From positions 1 through 64,000 of IMG/VR virus record IMGVR_UViG_3300022723_000207: a stretch of 64,000 bases of DNA; one strand, given 5' to 3'. The notes below the pieces were generated by a model. That model worked only from the letters and a program-made list of their open reading frames with translations. It made no database searches and had not been told where the DNA came from. Of this stretch, positions 1 to 8,238 are shown piece by piece. This stretch comes from a virus. The translations under genes were made by a program, and so were the position numbers. Within the stretch, counting starts at the first letter, position 1, and each line of letters opens with the position of its first letter.

Positions 1-337
1 TACATCATCTACTTCTACTTCAAGTGATTCTTCACTGAGTAGTCTGAGCACATCTAGTTCTAGTAGTGATGATACTTCTAGTTCTAGCTCAAGTAATACT
101 CCTTCTACATCATCTACTTCTACTTCAAGTGATTCTTCACTGAGTAGTCTGAGCACATCTAGTTCTAGTAGTGATGATACTTCTAGTTCTAGCTCAAGTA
201 ATACTCCTTCTACATCATCTACTTCTACTTCAAGTGATTCTTCACTGAGTAGTCTGAGCACATCTAGTTCTAGTAGTGATGATACTTCTAGTTCTAGCTC
301 AAGTAATACTCCTTCTACATCATCTACTTCTACTTCA
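1..337 (+). repeat. Perfect 105-bp tandem repeat inside the Ser-rich gene
   Basis: The same sequence begins at bases 1, 106, 211 and 316 with no substitutions until base 337, so there are 3.2 copies of a 105-bp unit (35 codons). The array probably continues past the left edge. Identity at third codon positions means recent duplication or ongoing homogenisation rather than protein-level selection alone. Confidence 0.9.
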
Positions 338-3300
338 TCTGACAGCAGCTTAAGTTCTCAAAGTACTAGCAGCTCAAGCAGCTCTAATACCCCTTCAACA
401 TCTTCTTCACAATCTAGCCTGAGTACTAGCTCAAGTTCCAGCAATACTCCATCCACATCTTCAAGTTCTACTTCAAGTGATTCTTCTTTAAGTAGCTTGA
501 GCACTAGTTCTAGTTCAAGTAATACTCCGTCTACAAGCAGTTCTTCGTCATCCCCATCTAGCCTGAGCACTAGTTCTAGTTCAAGTAGCTCTAATACTCC
601 ATCTACCAGCTCTAGTTCATCTTCACCATCTAGTTTGAGCACTAGCTCTAGCTCAAGTAATACTCCATCTACATCGTCCACGTCTACCTCTAGCAGCTCT
701 TCTCAGAGTAGCCTAAGCACATCTAGTTCAAGTAGCTCTAATACCCCGTCTACTTCATCTAGCACAATTTCAAGTGGGTCAAGTAGTTCTAGCTCCAGCA
801 ATACTCTATCTAGCTCGACTTCTAGCGATGATGATAGCTCAACCTCGACTTTTAGTTCAAGTAGCTCTAATACTCCATCTAGTTTAAGCAGCTCTAGCTC
901 CAGCAATACTCCATCCACATCTTCAAGTTCTACTTCAAGTGATTCTTCATTAAGCAGTCTGAGCACCAGCAGCTCTAGCTCCAGCAATACTCCATCCACA
1001 TCTTCTACTTCAAGTGATTCTTCATTAAGCAGTCTGAGCACCAGCAGCTCTAGCTCCAGCAATACTCCATCCACATCTTCTACTTCAAGTGATTCTTCAC
1101 TGAGTAGTCTGAGCACCAGCAGCTCTAGCTCCAGCAATACTCCTTCTACAAGTTCTAGTTCTAGTTCTACTTCAAGTGATTCATCTCAGAGTAGCTCAAG
1201 TAGCTCTAACACCCCTTCTAGTTCATCATCTAGTGATGACGACAGTTCTAGTTCTACTTCTAGCTCAAGTAGCTCTAACACCCCGTCCACATCTTCTAGT
1301 TCTATTTCAAGTGATTCTTCTTTAAGTAGCCTGAGCACCAGCAGCTCCAGCAATACTCCATCCACATCTTCAAGTTCTACTTCAAGTGATTCTTCGCTAA
1401 GTAGTTTGAGTACTAGTAGCTCAAGCAGCTCTAACACTCCATCTACAAGCAGCTCAACTTCTTCTGATTCAAGTGTTAGCAGCAGCTCTAGCTCCAGCAA
1501 TACCCCATCAACCTCATCCTCTAGCAGCACACCAAGTTCTCAGAGTGATGTTCAGAGCGAGTCTACTTCTAGCTCCAGCAATACTCCATCTACTAGTTCT
1601 ACTTCTATTTCAAGTGATTCTTCTCAGAGTAGCCTGAGCATTAGTAGTTCTAGCTCCAGCAATACTCCATCTACTAGTTCTACTTCTATTTCAAGTGATT
1701 CTTCTCAGAGTAGCCTGAGCATTAGTAGTTCTAGCTCCAGCAATACTCCATCTACAAGCAGCTCCTCTTCAAGAAGTTCAGTAAGCACTTCTAGTTCTAG
1801 TTCAAGTAATACTCCATCTTCAAGTTCTACTTCTTCGACAAGTAGTGAATCTGGCGCAAGTGAATCGACTTCTAGCACTGCGTCTACAGCATCTTCGATT
1901 AGTAGCAACAGCTCGTTATCAACAAGCAGCACCGACTCTACCGCATCTGAATCATCAGAGTCGATGTCGTCAGCTTCTGAATCGTCAGAGTCTGAATCGT
2001 CGTTGTCAGAATCTAGTTTGTCGATTAGTTCTATTAGTTCATTATCAACTCAATCCGACTCTACCGCATCTGAATCATCAGAGTCGATGTCGTCAGCTTC
2101 TGAATCGTCAGAGTCTGAATCTACCGTGTCAGCCTTATCGATTAGCTCTATCTCAACAGGCTCTTCTAGCTCTTCGACTTCACTGTCTTCTGTTAGCACA
2201 TCAAGCAGCAGCTCTAACACCCCATCTACTAGCAGTACATCAAGCAGCAGCTCTAACACACCCAGTTCAAGTAGCTCCTCTAGCTCTACCTTCTCGTCGC
2301 CTACTAACTCATTTAGTAGCATTTCATCAAGTAGTAGCTCTAACACTCCATCGACAAGTAGCAGCTCAAGCTCTAGTGGATCCAGCAGTAGCTCGCCCTC
2401 TAGTAATACTCCATCGACAAGCAGCTCTGGTACATCTTCGTCAAGCAGCCCTACGTCTCAGTCTGAGTCTAGCGAATCTGAATCGACTGCTTCAGAATCA
2501 ACAGTATCTGCATCATCTATAAGTTCTGTTTCGACAAGCTCTTCCAGCTCGCCAACTTCTGTTTCTGAGTCTAGCTTCTCTGAGTCAACCGCTTCTGAGT
2601 CAACTGTTAGCGCTTCTAGTGTTTCGTCTGTGTCAACACTATCTTCAGAAAGTAGCTCAAGCTCAAGTTCTAATACTCCTTCTTCTATTAGCTCTCTTAC
2701 TACCAGTGTTTCTTCAGAGTCAAGCTCAAGTTCTAATACTCCTTCTTCTATTAGCACGTCAAGTTCTACTTATTCATCTCCCACTAACTCGTTTAGTAGC
2801 GCTAGCTCTTCTAGCTCTAGCAATACCCCAAGCAGCTTAAGTAGTACTTCATCAACATCATCTACTGCTACATCTCAAACCAGTGGGTCATCAACTTCCA
2901 CATCTTCTGAATCAGCATCTACACAATCTGATTCCACTGAGTCAGAGTCGACAAATTCTGAATCAACTGTCAGCGCATCATCTATAAGCTCGGTTTCTAC
3001 AAGCTCATCAAGTTCACCTACTAGTCAGTCATTATCCACTGATTCTGATTCTACTGTTTCAGAGTCAACAAATTCAGAATCTACAGTTTCAGCTTCGACT
3101 ATTAGCTCTATCTCTACTGGGTCATCTGACAGTACGTCAAGCGGCAGCTCTAACACCCCATCCACTAGTACCTCTGCATCTCCAAGCAGTACTTCAAGTA
3201 CATCAAGCTCTTCTTATTCATCTCCTACCAACTCGCTAAGCTCATCGTCATCTAGCAATACTGAGTCTAGCACCAGTTCTTCATCTTATTCGTCTCCTAC

Positions 3301-3919
3301 AAATTCAGAATCTTCTTCTACAAGCCAGACTTCGCCAACAACCCAGTCTGAGACATCAGTCTCTGAGTCTACTGTTTCCGAATCGTCTGTGTCTGACACG
3401 TCGGTTTCTACTTTAAGCACTACTAGCAGCAGCACCCCATCAACTCAATCTGACTCGACGGAATCAGAAACCTCGGTGTCAGAATCTACGGTGTCAGAAT
3501 CCACTGTCTCTGACTCCACAGCTACATCAGTTACGACTTCATCGTCTAGTGAGTCGCAGTCTAGCGCTTCTTCGGATAGCACGTCTCAGACTAGCATATC
3601 TTCTGAGTCATCGACGAGTAGCGCCGTTGGTTCCAGTTCTAGTACTAGTGCACCATTCTCTCAAAGCTCTGCATCTAGCTCTAGTAATACGCCTAGCTCT
3701 CAGACAAGCTTGTCGTCTGAGTCTTCTTCAAGCTCTGGTGCTCCTGGATCTAGCCTTAGTAGCTTAACAACAGGTTCAACTGATACTTCATTAAGTAGTG
3801 AAAGCAGCAGTAGTTCTGTAAGTTCTGTCAGTTCTGAGAGCAGTGAGTCTTCGCCAAATGTTTCATCATCATCGTCCAGTTTTGTGGAAGATGATATTGC
3901 GTTTGGATTCTTATTTTAG
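1..3919 (+). CDS. Giant Ser/Thr-rich mucin-like repeat protein (5' end outside window)
   Basis: The frame is open from the left edge (first full codon at base 2) to a TAA at 3917-3919, giving about 1,305 visible residues; the true start lies outside. Almost the whole chain is Ser, with Thr, Asn-Thr-Pro triplets and scattered Asp, Glu and Leu. The recurring phrase is SSSSSNTPSTSS. From about base 1850 acidic phrases such as SESTVSASSISSVST become common. No globular domain, transmembrane helix or cysteine is visible; only the extreme C-terminus (FVEDDIAFGFLF) differs and could be an anchoring or assembly peptide. Such composition is typical of extended, O-glycosylated stalks. It ends tail to tail with a cluster of glycosyltransferase genes. 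I infer a virion fibre or surface stalk that is a glycan acceptor; no catalytic role is suggested. An adhesin-like, non-virion role remains possible. Confidence 0.8.
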   Translation, partial: TSSTSTSSDSSLSSLSTSSSSSDDTSSSSSSNTPSTSSTSTSSDSSLSSLSTSSSSSDDTSSSSSSNTPSTSSTSTSSDSSLSSLSTSSSSSDDTSSSSSSNTPSTSSTSTSSDSSLSSQSTSSSSSSNTPSTSSSQSSLSTSSSSSNTPSTSSSSTSSDSSLSSLSTSSSSSNTPSTSSSSSSPSSLSTSSSSSSSNTPSTSSSSSSPSSLSTSSSSSNTPSTSSTSTSSSSSQSSLSTSSSSSSNTPSTSSSTISSGSSSSSSSNTLSSSTSSDDDSSTSTFSSSSSNTPSSLSSSSSSNTPSTSSSSTSSDSSLSSLSTSSSSSSNTPSTSSTSSDSSLSSLSTSSSSSSNTPSTSSTSSDSSLSSLSTSSSSSSNTPSTSSSSSSTSSDSSQSSSSSSNTPSSSSSSDDDSSSSTSSSSSSNTPSTSSSSISSDSSLSSLSTSSSSNTPSTSSSSTSSDSSLSSLSTSSSSSSNTPSTSSSTSSDSSVSSSSSSSNTPSTSSSSSTPSSQSDVQSESTSSSSNTPSTSSTSISSDSSQSSLSISSSSSSNTPSTSSTSISSDSSQSSLSISSSSSSNTPSTSSSSSRSSVSTSSSSSSNTPSSSSTSSTSSESGASESTSSTASTASSISSNSSLSTSSTDSTASESSESMSSASESSESESSLSESSLSISSISSLSTQSDSTASESSESMSSASESSESESTVSALSISSISTGSSSSSTSLSSVSTSSSSSNTPSTSSTSSSSSNTPSSSSSSSSTFSSPTNSFSSISSSSSSNTPSTSSSSSSSGSSSSSPSSNTPSTSSSGTSSSSSPTSQSESSESESTASESTVSASSISSVSTSSSSSPTSVSESSFSESTASESTVSASSVSSVSTLSSESSSSSSSNTPSSISSLTTSVSSESSSSSNTPSSISTSSSTYSSPTNSFSSASSSSSSNTPSSLSSTSSTSSTATSQTSGSSTSTSSESASTQSDSTESESTNSESTVSASSISSVSTSSSSSPTSQSLSTDSDSTVSESTNSESTVSASTISSISTGSSDSTSSGSSNTPSTSTSASPSSTSSTSSSSYSSPTNSLSSSSSSNTESSTSSSSYSSPTNSESSSTSQTSPTTQSETSVSESTVSESSVSDTSVSTLSTTSSSTPSTQSDSTESETSVSESTVSESTVSDSTATSVTTSSSSESQSSASSDSTSQTSISSESSTSSAVGSSSSTSAPFSQSSASSSSNTPSSQTSLSSESSSSSGAPGSSLSSLTTGSTDTSLSSESSSSSVSSVSSESSESSPNVSSSSSSFVEDDIAFGFLF
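981..1140 (+). repeat. 75-bp tandem repeat inside the Ser-rich gene
   Basis: The phrase ccagcaatac recurs at 981, 1056 and 1131, giving a 75-bp (25-codon) period with near-identical units. A slightly longer version of the unit precedes it at about 901. Confidence 0.75.
1571..1755 (+). repeat. 81-bp tandem duplication inside the Ser-rich gene
   Basis: The block starting agctccagca at 1571 is repeated at 1652 and partly at 1733, an 81-bp (27-codon) period that is perfect until base 1755. It encodes the phrase SSSNTPSTSSTSISSDSSQS twice. Confidence 0.8.
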
Positions 3920-4581
3920 CGGAATCTGGCAGTTACTCTGCCATACCAATTAACTGACATATGTTCATTACCAAGATGAATACACGCAGCTTTCTTAATT
4001 CTACCGCGTTGCTCATCTGGCCATTGCCTTAAGAACATTCTGTCTGATCTGCCGCAATGATCGTATCTTTCGGAGTACCAATTGGTTCTTCCCATTAAGA
4101 TATCGCAATTGAAATTCACTAATTGAAAAAAACCAACACCAATAGCTTTATAATTGCGTTGATGTTCCCATTCTGAAACAATATCAGGATTTCTGAGATA
4201 TTTCATCCATCCCTTGTAGTCAGGACACATGAACCTTGATGTTCCGTAAATGCACTGATCATTTAAATTCTTTTTCTCTAAAACCTGTCTAAGATCTGGG
4301 GCCATTATCATGTCAGCATCAGTAATCAAAACCCAATCTTTTTTCTCTAGAGCAGCAATACCATCATTGATTGCTTTACCCTTGTTGAATCTATCGCCAT
4401 TTTCATAAAGTCTATCTGTAAACACATGCTTGACTTTATGTTTCTCACATACCTTGATGGTTTCTTGATCTTTAGCAACTGTTACAACAACGATATTATC
4501 GAAATGGCGTTTGTTGTTATCTAAGGTGAGATCTAAAAAATCACCATAGTCAACGCACACCATGACGCATTCTAGGAACAT
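3916..4581 (-). CDS. GT-A fold glycosyltransferase-like protein
   Basis: 221 residues. The N-terminal half has the GT-A nucleotide-sugar layout: an early beta strand (NIVVVTVAKD), then GKAINDGIAAL, then the metal-binding triad in WVLITDADMIM near residue 90. The C-terminal half has aromatic and basic residues that could bind an acceptor. The ATG at 4581 is preceded by GGAG at proper distance. It overlaps the downstream end of the methyltransferase gene by 10 bases, so the minus-strand genes from here to 7.5 kb look like one operon. Its stop overlaps the stop of the Ser-rich gene on the other strand. Probable role: adding a sugar to a phage glycan; donor and acceptor cannot be read from the sequence. 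Confidence 0.75.
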   Translation of the reverse strand: MFLECVMVCVDYGDFLDLTLDNNKRHFDNIVVVTVAKDQETIKVCEKHKVKHVFTDRLYENGDRFNKGKAINDGIAALEKKDWVLITDADMIMAPDLRQVLEKKNLNDQCIYGTSRFMCPDYKGWMKYLRNPDIVSEWEHQRNYKAIGVGFFQLVNFNCDILMGRTNWYSERYDHCGRSDRMFLRQWPDEQRGRIKKAACIHLGNEHMSVNWYGRVTARFR

Positions 4582-5090
4582 TTATAGACTCCGACCCCAG
4601 TGCGACCATTAAAGGAAGCCACTAGCTCGTATCCTTTGCTTTCTAAATAAAGTCGTGATTTATGGCCAGACCTTTTTCTCCAATCATGAATCATAATATG
4701 GCCGCCATCTTTAAGAAGCCTTTCGCTGAATTCGCAAGCATCATGACGGTGAAGCCCATCGCCACCCGGCGGGTATCCGGCACTAGAATCCACAAATACT
4801 AAATCATACTTAATGTTATCTGGGATTCCATACCAATCTGTTTTGACGATTGTAATATCTTCTAAATGATCGATCACATCCTTTATCGAAGGCACCCAAT
4901 GTTCCATGCACACATACTTTGATGGGCTAATAGCAGTAGCAATAGCCCAAGTAGTGGGACCAGCGCCAAATTCAAGAATGTTAGCGCCTTCAGCGACGTT
5001 GTTTTTGCACCAGTCGTGCATGAATTCCAACTCTGGAATAGTTGGCGATACTCTGGTTACGGTAAATGTTTTAGGTAGAGCTGGATTCAT
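4572..5090 (-). CDS. SAM-dependent methyltransferase-like protein
   Basis: About 172 residues from the ATG at 5090, which has a GAGAG element upstream; a TTG at 5105 is a weaker alternative. It has a class I Rossmann methyltransferase layout: motif I is ILEFGAGPTTWAI, followed by the acidic end of strand 2 (VCMEHW), a DITIVKTDW segment and motif IV-like YDLVFVDSS. The segment GGHIMIHDWRKR matches strand 5 and the following loop. It resembles small methyltransferases of glycan clusters rather than DNA methylases, since no DPPY or PC catalytic motif is seen. It overlaps both neighbours, which are glycosyltransferase-like, so a sugar or glycan methylation role is likely (inference). Confidence 0.7.
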   Translation of the reverse strand: MNPALPKTFTVTRVSPTIPELEFMHDWCKNNVAEGANILEFGAGPTTWAIATAISPSKYVCMEHWVPSIKDVIDHLEDITIVKTDWYGIPDNIKYDLVFVDSSAGYPPGGDGLHRHDACEFSERLLKDGGHIMIHDWRKRSGHKSRLYLESKGYELVASFNGRTGVGVYKCS

Positions 5091-5931
5091 GGTGTCTCTC
5101 AACAAGATTGATTAGAGTTTTGGCCATTCCATAAGGTGAGAAATGGTCAAAATAAAGCTGCCGAGAAGCCTGGGCATACGGCTTTGGGTCGATATCTCTT
5201 AATTTAGCCATATCCTCTGGTTTCTCTAGTTTTACGTAGTGAACACCAGCCTTCATCGGAAATGGATAAAAAGGATCGTAGTTTAGCGCTAAAGGTATAC
5301 CGCAAGATGAGAATTCGCACTCTCTTCTATTCTTCTCCGCGCCTTTCTTACCCTTTAAGATAATGCCCCACTTGCACTCTTTAAGTCTATCTAAATAAGA
5401 GTCTAAAGTGTCGTTTACTAAATAAGCACCGCTAGAGTAGAAGTCGTCCTGAGACTCACACCAATCAACCCATGGTTGGCGGCCAAACCGATTATTTTTA
5501 CCAGTTACGGTGCCATGCCACTTATGGTTTTTATCTTCCCATTTGAAATATTCTAATTGGAAATCTTTAGTCGGCATAACTGTCCATGCAGTGACAGGGA
5601 TGCCGGTATCCTTTGTAAATTCATCCCAGAACTTGCACGGATGGTACTGAATTTTAATTAGTAATTTGATATCTTTATAAGTGTCCTTGAAAAACCCATG
5701 TCCATGAAAATGAGCACTTGGGCTTAGAGTATCCCAGGTATCAAGACCTACTCTTATGCCATTAACCTCGATAGTGCACCAGTTAGAATTTCTGGCGCCG
5801 TCTACTCTAGCATATGGAAAGATGGTGGTGCTAACATCGAATACTTTGCTAGCAGCAAGCATGCGACATAGCGTCCAATTCCATCCATTAAGACGCTCGT
5901 ATCCTTCTGATAGGACTAACTTATTACGCAT
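5071..5931 (-). CDS. Glycosyltransferase-like protein, GT-B type C-terminal region
   Basis: 286 residues. No clear GT-A metal triad. The C-terminal third (NRRECEFSSCGIPLALNYD, then a run of prolines and EKPEDMAKL) resembles the sugar-nucleotide binding half of GT-B enzymes and of exostosin-like phage proteins, where a conserved acidic residue precedes a short helix and the chain then reads CGxPxxxxxDPFYPFP. The N-terminal part (VLSEGYERLNGWNWTLCRML) fits a GT-B acceptor domain. It overlaps the upstream gene by 8 bases and the downstream gene by 20 bases, so it is translated in the same operon. A glycan-building role is likely; the exact family is uncertain. Confidence 0.55.
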   Translation of the reverse strand: MRNKLVLSEGYERLNGWNWTLCRMLAASKVFDVSTTIFPYARVDGARNSNWCTIEVNGIRVGLDTWDTLSPSAHFHGHGFFKDTYKDIKLLIKIQYHPCKFWDEFTKDTGIPVTAWTVMPTKDFQLEYFKWEDKNHKWHGTVTGKNNRFGRQPWVDWCESQDDFYSSGAYLVNDTLDSYLDRLKECKWGIILKGKKGAEKNRRECEFSSCGIPLALNYDPFYPFPMKAGVHYVKLEKPEDMAKLRDIDPKPYAQASRQLYFDHFSPYGMAKTLINLVERHHESSST

Positions 5932-7501
5932 GTTGAACTTGGCTTACGACTTCTCTTAGTTTATCGATATTTGTTTGGTTTCCGCATCCAGTCTTTTTAA
6001 ATGAGTGCCAGCACCATTTACGGTCTGGAAGTCTTTCTGCCATGTACCACAAGTAAGTGTCGTGACTCGGAACGGGCAGTCTCTTACCGGCTGCCTCTGC
6101 TGCCTCCTTGGTGAATTCAGTATTATGCAGACAAACAAAGGAGGCTATGCGACGATGGCCATATCTTTTAGACGCTTCAGCTTCTGGTCTTTGCTCTTCA
6201 GAAAGATAAGCATCGCCATCAATATCAGCATTGAACGCCCAGTCATCTAGATCGCAAATCCAACGTCCAGGTTTTGTGTATTTCCACTTATGGCCGGCCA
6301 AATCATACTCGAAGAAATGATCTAGAATGATGTCTTGGTCATTGTAGAAATAAGCATCAGCGTCAATCTTAAGCCAATAGGGCGTGTCAACTTCATTAGG
6401 TGCACCCAAGACAAAAGCTGAAAGCATAAGTTCTCTTAAACTATCGGATTCTGGCATGTCCCAAGCCACCAATTTAACATTTCGTCCTGTCACTTCATGA
6501 ATGAAAGCCAATTCATTAACTGGATCACTAAACCCGTTATGGAATACTACCATTGGGCAGTCTTTGAGTTGTGGTTTCTTTTGCCACGTTGGCAAAGTAA
6601 TTTTTAGCTTCTCTAGATATGGTGGATTAATTGCGGTGACAATAGTAATCCTCTTGTCTGTGACCACTTTCTTAGGCGTGAAATTCTTGAATTTACGATA
6701 CATACGATCAATTGGTGAATCACTAATACTGAGATAGTTCTCTTTTTGCGCTTCTTCATATTCTTCAATCCATAAATCGCCGTGGTATAATACTTCGCCT
6801 TCATCATTTAGGCGGCAGTGTTTTCTACCATGATAATGAATTATTCTGGCGTCATCACCACGAGGGTTGCTGTATTTACAAGAAATGTTGAATTTTTGGT
6901 CACAAACGTAGTGTGGATATTGATGTAAGACAACCTGCATTCCAGTCTCGTCTGGAATGAAATTATGCCTTCCAGGTTTGATGTCGTTGCACCAATTGAC
7001 TGCAAACTTAGCATTTTTTTTAAATGCGAACACGCCACAATTCACTGCTGGGCCAAAATTAAGCGCTGGCTCCATTAGGTCAGGATAGGCTTCTTTCCAG
7101 CCATTAATGCGCCTTTGAATGGCTCTGGTGTTAGTGGTCCATTTAGTAAATTGCGGGACTATAAAATCATGCTTTTCAGCATATTCAAACAACTCATCAA
7201 TGGGGCCTCTAACTAAAGTATCTGCGTCCAAAAATACTGACAACTCGTATGGTGTCCAAGCATTGACTGATGCTTTTTTAAGGTATACGTCATTTTTACC
7301 ATCTAGCGATTTATCAAATGATGCTTCAACAATGTTGACAAATGTTCCGCCGAACAATCGCTTACAAAGTGCATGAGAATCAGCACCACTTGAGATTACT
7401 GTGATAGGTCCGTCATAATACTTTCTGAGGCTATGAATCGATACAATTAACCGGAGCAAGCACTTGGAGCCCTGGTTGAAATAAATTACGCCTTTGCCCA
7501 T
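5924..7501 (-). CDS. Two-domain GT-A glycosyltransferase
   Basis: About 525 residues from the ATG at 7501; a TTG at 7531 in frame would add ten residues, and neither start has a strong ribosome site. Domain 1 (about residues 1-230) looks like the GT8 group: GVIYFNQGSKCLLRLIVSIH, later YELSVFLDADTLVRGPIDEL with the DxD metal site, and a nearby NCGVFAFKK. Domain 2 (about 270-500) is another GT-A unit, starting RITIVTAINPPYLEKL and carrying WLKIDADAYFYND. Two transferase domains in one chain suggest it adds two sugars or makes an alternating chain, as bifunctional polymerases do. It is the first gene of the minus-strand cluster ending at 3916. Confidence 0.75.
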   Translation of the reverse strand: MGKGVIYFNQGSKCLLRLIVSIHSLRKYYDGPITVISSGADSHALCKRLFGGTFVNIVEASFDKSLDGKNDVYLKKASVNAWTPYELSVFLDADTLVRGPIDELFEYAEKHDFIVPQFTKWTTNTRAIQRRINGWKEAYPDLMEPALNFGPAVNCGVFAFKKNAKFAVNWCNDIKPGRHNFIPDETGMQVVLHQYPHYVCDQKFNISCKYSNPRGDDARIIHYHGRKHCRLNDEGEVLYHGDLWIEEYEEAQKENYLSISDSPIDRMYRKFKNFTPKKVVTDKRITIVTAINPPYLEKLKITLPTWQKKPQLKDCPMVVFHNGFSDPVNELAFIHEVTGRNVKLVAWDMPESDSLRELMLSAFVLGAPNEVDTPYWLKIDADAYFYNDQDIILDHFFEYDLAGHKWKYTKPGRWICDLDDWAFNADIDGDAYLSEEQRPEAEASKRYGHRRIASFVCLHNTEFTKEAAEAAGKRLPVPSHDTYLWYMAERLPDRKWCWHSFKKTGCGNQTNIDKLREVVSQVQHA

Positions 7502-7551
7502 AGTAATATATACTTCAAAGCATTTGGACAAAAATAATCAAAGAGGCCATT

Positions 7552-7992
7552 ATGTCTTTCATTGACCAACTACATTTTAGACTTCTAGAAGAAGATTCAG
7601 CATGCCCTTGCAAGATGTTCTGGTGTGTTCCAACACCAACTGACAGCAATGATATAAGCTGGGATGTTATGTCATTCGACTCTGATAGTGATGATTTAAG
7701 TAATTGGCTAATTATTCTGCATAGACTTAAAAAGGATTGGAAAAAAGACTTTGATGTTTGCAAGGGCAGTCACTCTGGCCTTCCTAGAGGGATATTGGTT
7801 GATGGTCATCTTTATCATGGCAATAACCTGCCTCCAACATTAGACCTACCAACTGTAGCCTCCAAAATGGGTGGAAGCCTTGGCAGAGATATTACACCAG
7901 TCTATAGTTCTAACTATGGAATAAACCAAGAAGACCTTGCTAGAATTGAAGAATTAATAGGTCAAGAATTGGGTTTGCAATACACAGATTAA
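7552..7992 (+). CDS. Hypothetical protein, 146 aa
   Basis: A complete gene with AAGAGG upstream of its ATG, divergent from the two-domain glycosyltransferase. The protein is soluble and mixed in composition, with a Cys pair near the start (SACPCKMFWC) and an acidic patch. The C-terminal part (GGSLGRDITPVYSSNYGINQ) is Gly/Ser-rich and ends in a short helix. I do not recognise the family. It sits inside the glycan gene region but on the other strand, so it need not belong to that pathway. Confidence 0.6.
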   Translation: MSFIDQLHFRLLEEDSACPCKMFWCVPTPTDSNDISWDVMSFDSDSDDLSNWLIILHRLKKDWKKDFDVCKGSHSGLPRGILVDGHLYHGNNLPPTLDLPTVASKMGGSLGRDITPVYSSNYGINQEDLARIEELIGQELGLQYTD

Positions 7993-8012
7993 CGATTTAA
8001 CAAATTCCATAC

Positions 8013-8040
8013 TTGACAAAAATGCCTCCTCTACTATTTT
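8013..8040 (+). promoter_or_regulatory. Sigma70-like promoter before the small gene at 8059
   Basis: TTGACA at 8013-8018 is followed after 16 bases by TATTTT at 8035-8040. This is a good match to a host vegetative promoter and fits an early phage gene. A predicted start near 8047 would leave only a very short leader before the GTG at 8059. Confidence 0.5.
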
Positions 8041-8052
8041 CATAAAGGAGGC
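8024..8052 (+). promoter_or_regulatory. Inverted repeat masking a ribosome binding site
   Basis: GCCTCCT at 8024-8030 is the exact complement of AGGAGGC at 8046-8052, and the second arm is the Shine-Dalgarno site of the gene at 8059. In a transcript that covers both arms the ribosome site would be paired in a 7-bp stem with a 15-base loop. Confidence 0.45.
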
Positions 8053-8058
8053 CATACC

Positions 8059-8238
8059 GTGACTAACAATAAAGTTAAACAAATTTGTAGTGAAATATTC
8101 GATGATTATGACATTTTAAATGCCACGTTAGATGGTAAGGACGTGGTTCTTAAGATGAAACCTAAAAAATTAAGAAAGAGCTTTTCTAAAGTAGTCGATA
8201 GTGCCCTTGAGCCCATCCCTAAGCTTAATTTTGGGTGA
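8059..8238 (+). CDS. Small hypothetical protein, 59 aa
   Basis: A GTG at 8059 follows a perfect AAAGGAGG site 5-6 bases upstream and a sigma70-like promoter. The frame runs to TGA at 8236-8238. The product is basic with an acidic start ([11 protein letters not shown], later [11 protein letters not shown]) and no known domain. Its last 69 bases overlap the 3' end of the UDP-glucuronate decarboxylase gene on the other strand, so the two transcripts converge. The strong translation signals are the main support. It could be a small early host-interaction protein (inference). Confidence 0.5.
   Translation: MTNNKVKQICSEIFDDYDILNATLDGKDVVLKMKPKKLRKSFSKVVDSALEPIPKLNFG

Noticed and set aside
1-1755. 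CRISPR-like array
   Set aside because: Units are in-frame codon repeats of 75, 81 and 105 bp with no repeat-spacer alternation and they code for protein.
358-2757. Several long antisense and alternative-frame open frames over the Ser-rich gene (for example 703-1137 minus, 1845-2522 plus)
   Set aside because: They arise from the Ser codon repeats: complementary and shifted readings give Leu/Glu/Val or Arg/Gln/Leu runs with no starts of quality and no domain.
6005-7376. Open frames opposite the two-domain glycosyltransferase
   Set aside because: They lack ribosome sites and known domains and are shadows of the minus-strand gene.
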